A stretch of 64,000 bases of DNA from Bacteroidota bacterium (GTDB lineage: Bacteria > Bacteroidota > Bacteroidia > B-17B0 > Aurantibacillaceae): positions 62,001 to 126,000 of the forward strand of contig JAJNDK010000006.1 of NCBI GenBank assembly GCA_021156365.1, written 5' to 3'. The position numbers and the translations under genes were made by a program. Shown here piece by piece: positions 18,135 through 26,372 of this stretch. The notes below the pieces were generated by a model. The model searched no databases and was not told the DNA's origin. It saw nothing but the letters and a program-made list of their open reading frames with translations. Within the stretch, counting starts at the first letter, position 1. The number at the start of each line of letters is the position of its first letter.

Positions 18135-19197
18135 CATACGCGTTTTGTACCTGCATGGACGGCCTCAGCCGCATCCTTTGCATGGAGCTTTTGCCAAAGC
18201 GGTGAATGGTGTTTTTCGTTTTATAGATCCGTATATGCGCTGGCAGGACAAGAACAGGAGCTTGCTGTACCGTATCATAAGCTCTTTTGTGAATGCCTGC
18301 ATGTTCCCGGTTCGCGCTTTCGATTGTATCCTCGTGGATAATCTTCACATTGCCCCGATCATTGCAAAAAAGCTGAGGTTCTGGCAGCGGAAAAAATACG
18401 TAGTGCATCTTGGGAGCCATACCTTGTTCTTTTTATACAATGGGCAATATTCAACTATGGTAAAACGGATCCACCTCTGGGCCTTGCGCAACTATGATAT
18501 GCTGATCTGCGAAGGCGAAATGGCCCGTGAATTGGTGCAGCATCTGTTGCCAGGCTACAACAAACAGATCTATGTAAATTTCCTCGGCCCGAAAACAGAA
18601 CGGAACAACAAGCTCCTGCAACTCGAATACAATGCCGCTTCCGGCCTTATTTTAATTATAGCGAATGGATCCGGTGAGTTCAGGAAATACTACAAAGGGA
18701 TCGATCTGATGATAAAAGCATTTGGAATAGCCGGCACAAAGAACAGGAATTTGAAGCTGGAGATTGTAGGCCACTGGGATGAAGAGATCAGGAACCAATG
18801 CCTGGAACCATTAGCAGAAGAAGTAAGGGGACGTGTTTTGTTTACAGGGACTACGGATGATATCGATCAGAGAATTGCTTCCGCCTCTTTGTTATTCCAT
18901 TGCACACGGGGCGATGCATTCCCTACTTCTACTATAGAAGCTATGGCAGGCGGGCTTCCTGTGCTGGTATCCGAGTGGACAGGCACAAAGGAGATGGTCA
19001 TAAAAGCCGATCCGAAATTTGTTGTGGAAATGAATGCAGAGGAGATGGCAGAGCGGATCTCCTGGTTCTATTCCCTCGACCTGCCGCAACGAAAGGAGTA
19101 TTCTGAAAAATTCAGAAATTTAGCAGCTCCGTATACGGAGGAAAACGCAATTAAACAGTATCAACACATTTTTTCATCCATTGCCAATGAGCGCTAA
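18115..19197 (+). CDS. Glycosyltransferase (GT4-like)
   Basis: A 360-residue GT-B protein. The N-terminal part includes VLYLHGRPQPHPLHGAFAKAV and CILVDNLHIAPIIAKKLRFW. The donor domain holds YYKGIDLMIKAFGIAG, LEIVGHWDEE, RVLFTGTTDDIDQRIASASLLFHCTRGDAFPTSTIEAMAGGLPVLVSEWTG, which has the family's E-x7-E spacing in altered form (GDAFPTSTIEAM). Its ATG lies inside the preceding gene (20-base overlap) and its end overlaps the next start. Substrates are unknown. Confidence 0.85.
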   Translation: MSEKKNDIRVLYLHGRPQPHPLHGAFAKAVNGVFRFIDPYMRWQDKNRSLLYRIISSFVNACMFPVRAFDCILVDNLHIAPIIAKKLRFWQRKKYVVHLGSHTLFFLYNGQYSTMVKRIHLWALRNYDMLICEGEMARELVQHLLPGYNKQIYVNFLGPKTERNNKLLQLEYNAASGLILIIANGSGEFRKYYKGIDLMIKAFGIAGTKNRNLKLEIVGHWDEEIRNQCLEPLAEEVRGRVLFTGTTDDIDQRIASASLLFHCTRGDAFPTSTIEAMAGGLPVLVSEWTGTKEMVIKADPKFVVEMNAEEMAERISWFYSLDLPQRKEYSEKFRNLAAPYTEENAIKQYQHIFSSIANER

Positions 19198-20314
19198 ACT
19201 ACTGTTCTATTATCCTTCCAATAAACGGACGATCGCTTTTAATTCGGAGCTTAACGAATTAAAGAAGCGGGGATATGAGCTCTGCCTGCTCACTACCTGC
19301 GAAGAAGGTGTTTTTCATGAGGACTGTGGGAAACTGGGGATACAGGTGTTCAGCCACCCGGTAAACAGCTCTTCTTCTGTTTTATATTATTTTAAACAAA
19401 TACGTTTCCTGATCCGCTTCTGCCGGAAAAACAGGATCGATACGGTCTTATCCAATCTTCAGCATACGAATTTTATTTCGGTGCTCGCACGGTTTTTTAT
19501 GCGGGCAAAAGTTGTTACGTACCGGCATCATTTTAATTATACGAATCTCATAGATACCGAACAGGCAAAGAACAGGAATGAAATGCGCTTCGACCGGATC
19601 ATCAACCGTTTTGCAAAAAAGATCGTGGTGCCTTCTCTTTCCGTGAAGGAAGGAATGGTGAAATTCGAAGGAGCCGATCCGGCAAAGATATTCCTGATGC
19701 AGTACCTCTATGATTTTGATATGTACGACAAGCCGGATCCGGCGAAGGTAGCTGCACTGAAGGAAAAACACAAAAGTGGACTGATCTTATTGATGTGTGC
19801 CCGGTTGATAAAGCTGAAAGGGCATGCAACGGTGTTCGGGGTAATAAAAAAACTGGTGGAAGAAAAGAAAGCGGACCTTCAATTGCTGGTGCTGGATGAA
19901 GGGCCTGAAAAAGAAACGTTACAAAAATTCATTTCCGACAACCAGCTCCAGGATCATATTCACCTGATCGGTTTTTGCAAAGACATTCAGAATTACATGG
20001 CCTGTGCAGATCTGATGGTGCATCCTTCCCTGACAGAAGCCAGCAATTCGGCCGTTAAGGAAATGGCGCTGCAGGGCAAAACAAGTATTGTCTGTGCAGG
20101 CGTGGGAGATTTCAGCGAATACTTCAATGACGGGAATGGTTTTCTCATCGATCCCAATCGCATGGAAGAGGAAATTCATCGAATTATTTCCGGAATCAGG
20201 GAAAATAAAAGTATCTTGGCTGGTAAGGGCGATGAGCTGAGAAAGGCCGTGATGCAGCGTTTCGGTGTGACGAAAGAGAATGTAGATAAATTTATAGACA
20301 GCTTCGAAAACTAA
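19187..20314 (+). CDS. Glycosyltransferase family 4
   Basis: The ATG at 19187 (MSAKLLFYYPSNKRTIAFNSE) is preferred; a TTG two codons earlier is the alternative. It overlaps the preceding stop by 11 bases. The donor domain reads LILLMCARLIKLKGHATVFGVIKKL, LQLLVLDEGPEKETLQKF, HIHLIGFCKDIQNYMACADLMVHPSLTEASNSAVKEMALQGKTSIVC, containing the EX7E motif. It is a retaining sugar transferase acting on a lipid-linked acceptor at the cytoplasmic face. Part of the overlapping run of genes from 17244. Confidence 0.9.
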   Translation: MSAKLLFYYPSNKRTIAFNSELNELKKRGYELCLLTTCEEGVFHEDCGKLGIQVFSHPVNSSSSVLYYFKQIRFLIRFCRKNRIDTVLSNLQHTNFISVLARFFMRAKVVTYRHHFNYTNLIDTEQAKNRNEMRFDRIINRFAKKIVVPSLSVKEGMVKFEGADPAKIFLMQYLYDFDMYDKPDPAKVAALKEKHKSGLILLMCARLIKLKGHATVFGVIKKLVEEKKADLQLLVLDEGPEKETLQKFISDNQLQDHIHLIGFCKDIQNYMACADLMVHPSLTEASNSAVKEMALQGKTSIVCAGVGDFSEYFNDGNGFLIDPNRMEEEIHRIISGIRENKSILAGKGDELRKAVMQRFGVTKENVDKFIDSFEN

Positions 20315-20319
20315 CATAC

Positions 20320-21072
20320 ATGTCTTCAGAAAGGCAACTGAATAATACGAACAATCCCTGGTGGGGTGAGCACATTCACCGCTATGAAGAGGCAGCAAGG
20401 CTTCTTCAGGGAAAAAGCTGCACCCTGCTGGATATTGCCTGTGGTACGGGTTTCGGTTCCAATTACCTTGCTTCAAAAGGACATACGGTTGTTGGTGGTG
20501 ATATTTCGGAAGAAGCTATAAAGGAATGTGTGGCCAACTACCAGGCCGGAAATCTTTCCTATAAAGTACTGGACGGATTGAACCTTCCCTATGACAACGA
20601 AGATTTTGATGCACTGATCTCGTTTGAGACCATCGAACACACCACCTCCTACAAACGGATGCTGGAAGAGTTCAGACGGGTAGTAAAGAAAGACGGTATC
20701 CTTATTATTTCCACACCCAATTTTCTTGTGAACAGTCCGAAAGGAGTGATCGTAAATCCCTATCATACTCAGGAATGGCGATATGGAGAATTACGGGAAT
20801 TACTTACAAGTGTTTTCGGCGATGTAAACATACAAGGGCAAAAATATTCGAGATACGATACCATGCAGGGCCTTCGGTATAACATGGGAAATGCAATGGA
20901 AGAAGTATTATACATGCGTGGAGTGAGGAAACTTCCCATCTCCTTCCAGGATTCCATCATGAAAGCTCTGATAGGAAAACCAATGTATCCGACAAAAGAT
21001 GATTATACACTGGTGAATGATCTGCCATCCATAGAAAAATGTAAAACCTTTTTTGCTGTTTGTAAGGGATGA
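20320..21072 (+). CDS. Class I SAM-dependent methyltransferase
   Basis: A 250-residue protein with motif I LLDIACGTGFGSNYLASKGHTVVGGDISEEAI (about 33-64) and the post-I segment DALISFETIEHTTSYKRMLEEFRRVVKKDGILIISTPN. It resembles small-molecule and glycan methyltransferases of the Methyltransf_11/23 group. It begins 5 bases after the preceding stop and overlaps the next gene by ATGA. The substrate is unknown. Confidence 0.87.
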   Translation: MSSERQLNNTNNPWWGEHIHRYEEAARLLQGKSCTLLDIACGTGFGSNYLASKGHTVVGGDISEEAIKECVANYQAGNLSYKVLDGLNLPYDNEDFDALISFETIEHTTSYKRMLEEFRRVVKKDGILIISTPNFLVNSPKGVIVNPYHTQEWRYGELRELLTSVFGDVNIQGQKYSRYDTMQGLRYNMGNAMEEVLYMRGVRKLPISFQDSIMKALIGKPMYPTKDDYTLVNDLPSIEKCKTFFAVCKG

Positions 21073-21923
21073 AAGCACCGGCAATAAGTATTATCATTCC
21101 CTGCTACAATGCAGCGTTGTATCTGGAGGAGACAGTACGATCTGTTTTTGAGCAGCACTGTGATACAGAGATTATCCTCGTGGATGACGGTAGCACCGAT
21201 AACACGGAAGAGCTGCTAAAGAAAATAAATAACTCAACCGTAAATTATTTCCGGCAGGAAAATACAGGCGTTTCTGCTGCGCGCAACAAAGGCCTGGAGC
21301 TCGCAAAAGGTGAATACCTTGTTTTTTTTGATTCGGATGATCTTATGTCGCCCCGGTTTCTACTTACACGTATGCAGGAGCTCGAACAGAATAAAGAGAT
21401 CGGTTTTGTTTGCGGTGATGTGGAAAAATTCAGTGAACAAGGCATGAAATCCGGATCATTTAAAGGCCCCGACCCGGGGAAGATAGAAGAACAGATACTA
21501 CTGTATACAAAAGAAGTGATCACCTGTCCTTCTAATTTTATGTTCAAAAGAGAATTCCTAACAGAAAATAAGCTCCGGTTCAATGAAAGATTGAGCAGCA
21601 CCGCCGATCGTTTTTTTTTGCTGCAGTGCAATAAAGCAGGCAGCTTTCAGAAGGCCGGAACACCTTTGTATTACAGGGTATCCCCGGGAAGTATGTCCAA
21701 CCGCCTGGATAAGAGCCTTGTGGAAGACAATGAAAGGTACTACGATGAGCTGAAAAAGGCCGGCCTGATCCCTGAACGAATTAAAAATAATTCTTTATTT
21801 TTAGGCGATTTTATATTATCCGGATCTTATTGGAAAACAGGTAATAAGTGGAAGGCGTTGAAATATGGTAGCCGATGCTTTTTCAGGGATCCAATCGGGA
21901 TGATCAGGAAACTAAACAGATAA
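21069..21923 (+). CDS. Glycosyltransferase family 2
   Basis: A 284-residue GT-A enzyme. Family features are ISIIIPCYNAALYLEETVRSV at the N-terminus, IILVDDGSTDNTEELL with the nucleotide-binding acidic pair, NTGVSAARNKGLELAKGEYLVFFDSDD with the DxD metal site at about 92-94, and a later ERLSSTADRFFL segment. It is an inverting transferase at the inner face of the membrane. The start overlaps the preceding methyltransferase stop by four bases. Confidence 0.92.
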   Translation: MKAPAISIIIPCYNAALYLEETVRSVFEQHCDTEIILVDDGSTDNTEELLKKINNSTVNYFRQENTGVSAARNKGLELAKGEYLVFFDSDDLMSPRFLLTRMQELEQNKEIGFVCGDVEKFSEQGMKSGSFKGPDPGKIEEQILLYTKEVITCPSNFMFKREFLTENKLRFNERLSSTADRFFLLQCNKAGSFQKAGTPLYYRVSPGSMSNRLDKSLVEDNERYYDELKKAGLIPERIKNNSLFLGDFILSGSYWKTGNKWKALKYGSRCFFRDPIGMIRKLNR

Positions 21924-21931
21924 TTGGTATA

Positions 21932-22816
21932 GTGATTCGATTTTTAAAGGAGCACAAAGCTCTTATATATGGTGGTCTTTTGTTCCTGAGCCTGATCCCC
22001 CTGCTGCTTAAACTGGGAAAGAAAGAGCAGCCGGTAAAGAGTAAGAGCGAACGGTACATTTCGAGCCTGAATACAGTAAACAGCCTGGAAAAAGCAGAAA
22101 CGTATGTGGACGAACAATACGCATTAGAAGGATTGAAGGAGTTCGATACAGCCGTATATGTAAAAACTGCCACCAGATTTACAAAGGACCGTTTTTTTCA
22201 CGGCCTCGCACGCTATGATTTTGCCGATAACTGGATCTGTTACCTGAGCTCAAAGATCGCCTGGGATCATTTTTCTGCTATCGTCGATCCCGATGATATT
22301 CTTGATCATGCAGAAGGGCTGTGCAGTCAGCAATCCATTGTGTACATGGAGCTGCTGAAGAAAAAGGGCATTAAAACACGAAGTGTTGGGCTTGGCTATA
22401 AAGAAGGGCCAGGACACTTTCTGACAGAAGTTTTTTACAAGGGATCCTGGCATTTGCATGATGTGACGATGGAGCCACAATGGGAAAGGGTAAAGCCCGA
22501 TCACGGAAGCATGGCATATTATCAGCAGCATAAAGGCTCTTTGTTCCCAGCATATGAGAAGCGTCTTTCAAAAAGCACATTCAACAAGATAATGGAAAGA
22601 GTGGAGTATGGTATTGTTGATACTTTTCCTGCCCGAAAGATGCTTTGGTTCCACAGGATCACCAATGTGATTACTTACGTTATCCCGCTCTATTGTTTGT
22701 TCGCAATACTTGTGGTGATACTAAAAGAAAGGCCGGAAGAAAAACGTAAGCCGGAAACTACCTTGAAACATGTCATTCCTGTAGTAGAAGAATGGGAAAA
22801 ATTTAATCGCTCATAG
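21932..22816 (+). CDS. Membrane-anchored transglutaminase-like protein
   Basis: A GTG at 21932, 8 bases after the preceding stop, gives 294 residues starting IRFLKEHKALIYGGLLFLSLI; an ATG at 21875 would overlap the preceding gene by 49 bases. There is one N-terminal membrane segment and one near the C-terminus (VITYVIPLYCLFAILVVIL). The central domain has GLCSQQSIVYMELLKKKGIKTRSVGL, GHFLTEVFYKGSWHLHDVT: a Cys-His-Asp triad in the order and spacing of the transglutaminase/arylamine-like superfamily. Members cross-link, cleave or modify peptides or glycans. Its place among glycan genes suggests a role in glycan or glycoprotein processing, which is inference. Confidence 0.75.
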   Translation: MIRFLKEHKALIYGGLLFLSLIPLLLKLGKKEQPVKSKSERYISSLNTVNSLEKAETYVDEQYALEGLKEFDTAVYVKTATRFTKDRFFHGLARYDFADNWICYLSSKIAWDHFSAIVDPDDILDHAEGLCSQQSIVYMELLKKKGIKTRSVGLGYKEGPGHFLTEVFYKGSWHLHDVTMEPQWERVKPDHGSMAYYQQHKGSLFPAYEKRLSKSTFNKIMERVEYGIVDTFPARKMLWFHRITNVITYVIPLYCLFAILVVILKERPEEKRKPETTLKHVIPVVEEWEKFNRS

Positions 22817-23924
22817 CACTTTTGCTCTTCACTACCGCATATTTTTTTTTGAATCTTAGGATAGGTCCCTCAAAAAAACGGTAAGACAAATATGCCAATC
22901 CAATAGTGGTCACTGTTATAAGTGCGTATATCAGGATATAGTTCGCTACAGATCTTGTGGTAAAATGAACGAGCCTGGAAAGGTAAAATATTACCAAGGG
23001 ATGCAGGACATATATGCCAAAGGAAATTTTGCCCAGGAAATCGAATATTTTGCTCTCGAGATTAATCAACCTGTTTTTCTGTTCGATCTGTCCTGTAATG
23101 ATGCAAAGCGTAACCAAGGAAATAAACTCGCTGTCCAGTACAGAAATAAGGTGGAATCGGTTGACGGCCGCCAGCACAATTATTATCCAAGCGGCCAATT
23201 GTACAATGCGTAAGTTAAGTAAGCCAATCAGTTTGTGTTTCCTGAAATACAATATCCCGCCAATGCCTCCAATGATCATACATTGAAAACGTGTAACATG
23301 AATAAAGGTATAAATAAGCTCAAGTGCAGGATGTTTTTTGGAAAGCACATATATTATGAGCTTAAATACAATTAAAGCAGTACCCAGCAGGATACAGATT
23401 TTCAGAATATTCTTTGTGGATTTAATGATGTGCGGCCAGAACAGGTAGAATTGTTCTTCTACTCCCAGCGACCAGTAATGACCGGCAAACTCCAAAGCAC
23501 CGCCAAAAACAAAAGGAATATTGGCAGACAAGAGTAGATAATAAATAAAGGAAGTTTTTTCGAAAGAGATTTGATTCAGGCTCAGTGTGAGTAACACAAT
23601 GCCCAAATATAAAAAATACAATGGCCATATACGGAGGATCCGGCGTATATAGAATTTTTTTATACTGATCTGTTGCCAGTCTTTTTCTTTTAATAATAAT
23701 AAGGTAATAAGAAAGCCGCTGATCGCAAAAAACATGGAAACTCCAAATCCGGCGAGGAGCGTTGCTTTAGGAGAACCATCTTCATATTTACCGAAAATGT
23801 ACAGGTCCAGCCCAAAAAATTGCAGGCCGAGAGTGCTATGAGAGAACAATACGGCCAATGCAGCAATAGCCCTGAGTCCGTTGAGCCCGGGAAAATAAAC
23901 GGAAGGACCTGTATGCACTGTCAT
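22803..23924 (-). CDS. Membrane acyltransferase, OafA/YrhL (acyltransferase 3) family
   Basis: A 373-residue protein with about ten membrane segments. It has the family opening YFPGLNGLRAIAALAVLFSHS (catalytic His and Arg region), FFAISGFLITLLLLKEK, FYIRRILRIWPLYFLYL with the conserved RR/R, and SLGVEEQFYLFWPHI. Such proteins O-acetylate surface glycans in the membrane. It is convergent with the transglutaminase-like gene; the two coding regions overlap by 14 bases at their 3' ends. The divergent neighbour is the AsnB homologue. Confidence 0.92.
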   Translation of the reverse strand: MTVHTGPSVYFPGLNGLRAIAALAVLFSHSTLGLQFFGLDLYIFGKYEDGSPKATLLAGFGVSMFFAISGFLITLLLLKEKDWQQISIKKFYIRRILRIWPLYFLYLGIVLLTLSLNQISFEKTSFIYYLLLSANIPFVFGGALEFAGHYWSLGVEEQFYLFWPHIIKSTKNILKICILLGTALIVFKLIIYVLSKKHPALELIYTFIHVTRFQCMIIGGIGGILYFRKHKLIGLLNLRIVQLAAWIIIVLAAVNRFHLISVLDSEFISLVTLCIITGQIEQKNRLINLESKIFDFLGKISFGIYVLHPLVIFYLSRLVHFTTRSVANYILIYALITVTTIGLAYLSYRFFEGPILRFKKKYAVVKSKSAMSD

Positions 23925-23974
23925 ATTCTCCTGATGTGGTGAGCTAATCTAATAAAAGTTCTGTCGCTATCGGA

Positions 23975-23991
23975 TAAAAGTACTAATTTTG
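23975..23991. promoter_or_regulatory. Back-to-back divergent promoter for the acyltransferase and asnB
   Basis: TAATTTTG at 23984-23991 is a perfect + strand -7 box for asnB. TAAAAGTA at 23975-23982 is TACTTTTA on the minus strand, one mismatch from the same box. The two boxes are one base apart. Confidence 0.5.
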
Positions 23992-24044
23992 CAGAGATTA
24001 TCTGCCTTTTGCTTCTGCGGGCAGCGGAAAACTGAAGTCTTATC

Positions 24045-25955
24045 ATGTGCGGCATTACCGGCTTTCTTGATTTTACCAAAAGGTCAGACGAAATTATCCT
24101 GACAGGGATGACGAATGCCCTGCAGCATAGAGGCCCTGATGAACACGGTAAAAGAATGATTGACACTGCTTCGTTTCAGCTGGGGCTCGGACATCGAAGA
24201 CTTTCTATCATCGATCTTACGGAGACCGGGAAGCAGCCAATGCGCTTTCAAAACACTGTTGTAACTTTTAACGGGGAGATCTATAATTTTGCGGAGATAA
24301 AGTCGCAGCTTTCAGCATTGGGACATCAGTTCGCCGGGCATTCCGATACAGAAGTGCTGTTGCATGCTTATACACAATGGGGCATAAGCTGTGTGCAAAA
24401 ATTCATTGGTATGTTTGCCTTTGTACTGTATGATGCAGACAAAGAGCTGATCTACTGCGTAAGGGACAGGGCCGGTATAAAACCATTTTTCTACTATCAG
24501 CACGAAGGTTTGTTTTTATTCGCCTCCGAATTAAAAGCATTTCATCAACACCCTTGGTTCAAAAAAGAGCTGAACACAGATGCAGTTGCGGCATTCATGC
24601 AATTCGGGAATGTCCCTTCACCGCATTGTATATTTCATCATTGCTACAAGCTGCCTCCGGGGCATTATATGGAATGTTCCCTTCGCTCTGCTTCTGTTGA
24701 ATTCAGCATACATAAATACTGGGATGTATACGATGCGTATAACAAACCCAAACATAAAATTGATTTTGAAGAAGCAAAAACAGAAACCGAAAAGATCCTG
24801 AGATCGGCTGCAGACTACCGGATGGTGGCAGATGTGCCGGTAGGCGTTTTTTTGAGTGGTGGATACGACAGCGCTTGTCTTACTGCTTTGTTGCAAAAAG
24901 ACAGGACAGAGAGATTAAAGACCTATACAATAGCAGTGCCTGACATTGGGCTGAACGAAGCCCCTTTTGCAAAGCAGGTAGCGGACTATCTCGGCACAGA
25001 TCATCATGAATATACCTGTACAGCGCAGGAAGCCCTGGACCTGGTCGATGGCCTGCCGTATTATTACGATGAGCCTTTTGCCGACAGTAGTGCGATCCCG
25101 ACGAGCCTTGTATGTAAGATGGCGCGAAAAGAAGTAACCGTGGCTTTAAGTGCCGACGCCGGCGATGAAGTGTTTGCCGGCTACAACCGTTATGATTACC
25201 TGATGAAGCATGGAGAACGGTTAAAGAACATGCCGTCTTTTCTTCGCAAAGCAGCTGCTGGTATGATGGGCAGTGTGAATGCAGGCAGTATCCCGTATTT
25301 CCGAAACAAATATAATTTCCCGAACAGGTATGAAAAAATGAAAAGCCTGTTGAACGATCCTTCCGACCGCAACCTCATGCTGAGCCTGAGCAGGCAATTT
25401 GATGAGCAGGGTCTCGCCGCTTTATTTAAGAATAAAGTGAACCTGCCGGAAACCCGCTACACCAATACGGATCTCCGCGATGAATTCTACAGCCCGCTTT
25501 CCTACATGATGGCGGTTGACTATCAAACCTATCTCGTTGATGATATCCTGCAGAAGGTAGACAGGGCATCCATGAGTGTGGGACTTGAAGCAAGGGAACC
25601 CTATCTTGATCACCGGCTGATCGAATGGGCTGCACGCCTGCCGGATGAATTCAAGTATAACAAAGGGAATAAAAAATACATTCTGAAAGCGATTACACAC
25701 AAACACATCCCGCAGGCCATGATGGAGCGGCCAAAAATGGGTTTTGCCATCCCGATCGAAAAATGGATGCTGCATGAATTAAAAGAAAAGATCGACCATT
25801 ATCTTGATCCGTCACGCATAGAAAAACAGCAGATCTTTAACACAGGAAAAGTAAATGAGCTGCTAACGAAATTCAGGAACGGAAAGAAGGAGTACGGTGT
25901 GAAGATCTGGTACCTGCTTATGTTTCAGATGTGGTATGATAAGTGGATGCCATAG
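24045..25955 (+). CDS. asnB: Asparagine synthase (glutamine-hydrolysing) homologue
   Basis: A 636-residue two-domain enzyme. The N-terminal class II glutaminase begins MCGITGFLDF with the nucleophile Cys2, and has NALQHRGPDEHG, LGHRRLSIIDL and TFNGEIYNF. The synthetase domain has the PP-loop FLSGGYDSACLTALL (about 268-282), YYYDEPFADSSAIPTSLV and ALSADAGDEVFAGYNRY. Length and the C-terminal VGLEAREPYLDHRLIEW ... ERPKMGFAIPIEKWM match the long AsnB-like proteins found in polysaccharide loci. It may make asparagine or amidate a sugar precursor; sequence cannot separate these. It has its own perfect -7 box and a leader of about 50 bases. Confidence 0.9.
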   Translation: MCGITGFLDFTKRSDEIILTGMTNALQHRGPDEHGKRMIDTASFQLGLGHRRLSIIDLTETGKQPMRFQNTVVTFNGEIYNFAEIKSQLSALGHQFAGHSDTEVLLHAYTQWGISCVQKFIGMFAFVLYDADKELIYCVRDRAGIKPFFYYQHEGLFLFASELKAFHQHPWFKKELNTDAVAAFMQFGNVPSPHCIFHHCYKLPPGHYMECSLRSASVEFSIHKYWDVYDAYNKPKHKIDFEEAKTETEKILRSAADYRMVADVPVGVFLSGGYDSACLTALLQKDRTERLKTYTIAVPDIGLNEAPFAKQVADYLGTDHHEYTCTAQEALDLVDGLPYYYDEPFADSSAIPTSLVCKMARKEVTVALSADAGDEVFAGYNRYDYLMKHGERLKNMPSFLRKAAAGMMGSVNAGSIPYFRNKYNFPNRYEKMKSLLNDPSDRNLMLSLSRQFDEQGLAALFKNKVNLPETRYTNTDLRDEFYSPLSYMMAVDYQTYLVDDILQKVDRASMSVGLEAREPYLDHRLIEWAARLPDEFKYNKGNKKYILKAITHKHIPQAMMERPKMGFAIPIEKWMLHELKEKIDHYLDPSRIEKQQIFNTGKVNELLTKFRNGKKEYGVKIWYLLMFQMWYDKWMP

Positions 25956-26224
25956 TAAGGCAATAGAAAAACCTCCTGCTGTAGGACAAAGTTGGAAATA
26001 AATTAGGCTGTCACGTCGAGTGTTCCGACAATGCCCAGCAAGAGTAGTAAGTCTGTTACTTTTAAAAATATTCATCGGGCACGACATCGGAATGTTCGCG
26101 AAGCCTCGCGAGAGACGCTTACGAAGGCTGCTATACTACTCCGAGTCGTTCTCGATACACCCCGACTCTTTTATTAAGGACATGCCGGAAAATTCAACAA
26201 GATATTTTCTTTTTATCAGTATCG

Positions 26225-26240
26225 TCACGCCATGGCGTGA
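26225..26240. repeat. 16-base perfect palindrome
   Basis: TCACGCCATGGCGTGA is identical to its reverse complement. It lies in the gap between asnB and the convergent membrane protein gene. Confidence 0.85.
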
Positions 26241-26280
26241 TCGAACTGACATGACTACAAAATTCCAGCTTTTTTCACTT

Positions 26281-26353
26281 CTTCATCCGCGTCAATTTAG
26301 TCCAGCTCAATTATCCGCGAAATCCGCGTTAATCTGCGGCCGGTCAGCTAAAC
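26281..26353 (-). repeat. Dispersed repeat, copy A
   Basis: Its reverse complement reads GTTTAGCTGACCGGCCGCAG, then ATTAACGCGG, a variable core, then GGATGAAG. The same ends occur at 30045-30096 (copy B) and 57200-57263 (copy C). With copy C the match extends over almost the whole unit. Confidence 0.75.
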
Positions 26354-26372
26354 TACAGCTCAGTACATATTG

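Larger units (their letters stand above)
25956..26372. repeat. Repeat-rich intergenic region (417 bases)
   Basis: No coding region seen. It contains the palindrome TCGCGAAGCCTCGCGA (26096-26111), the reverse complement of the hairpin core at 4021-4036; a perfect 16-base palindrome TCACGCCATGGCGTGA (26225-26240); and one copy of the dispersed repeat described at 26281-26353. Part of it may serve as a terminator for the two convergent flanking genes, but no stem with a clear T-tract was found. Confidence 0.7.
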
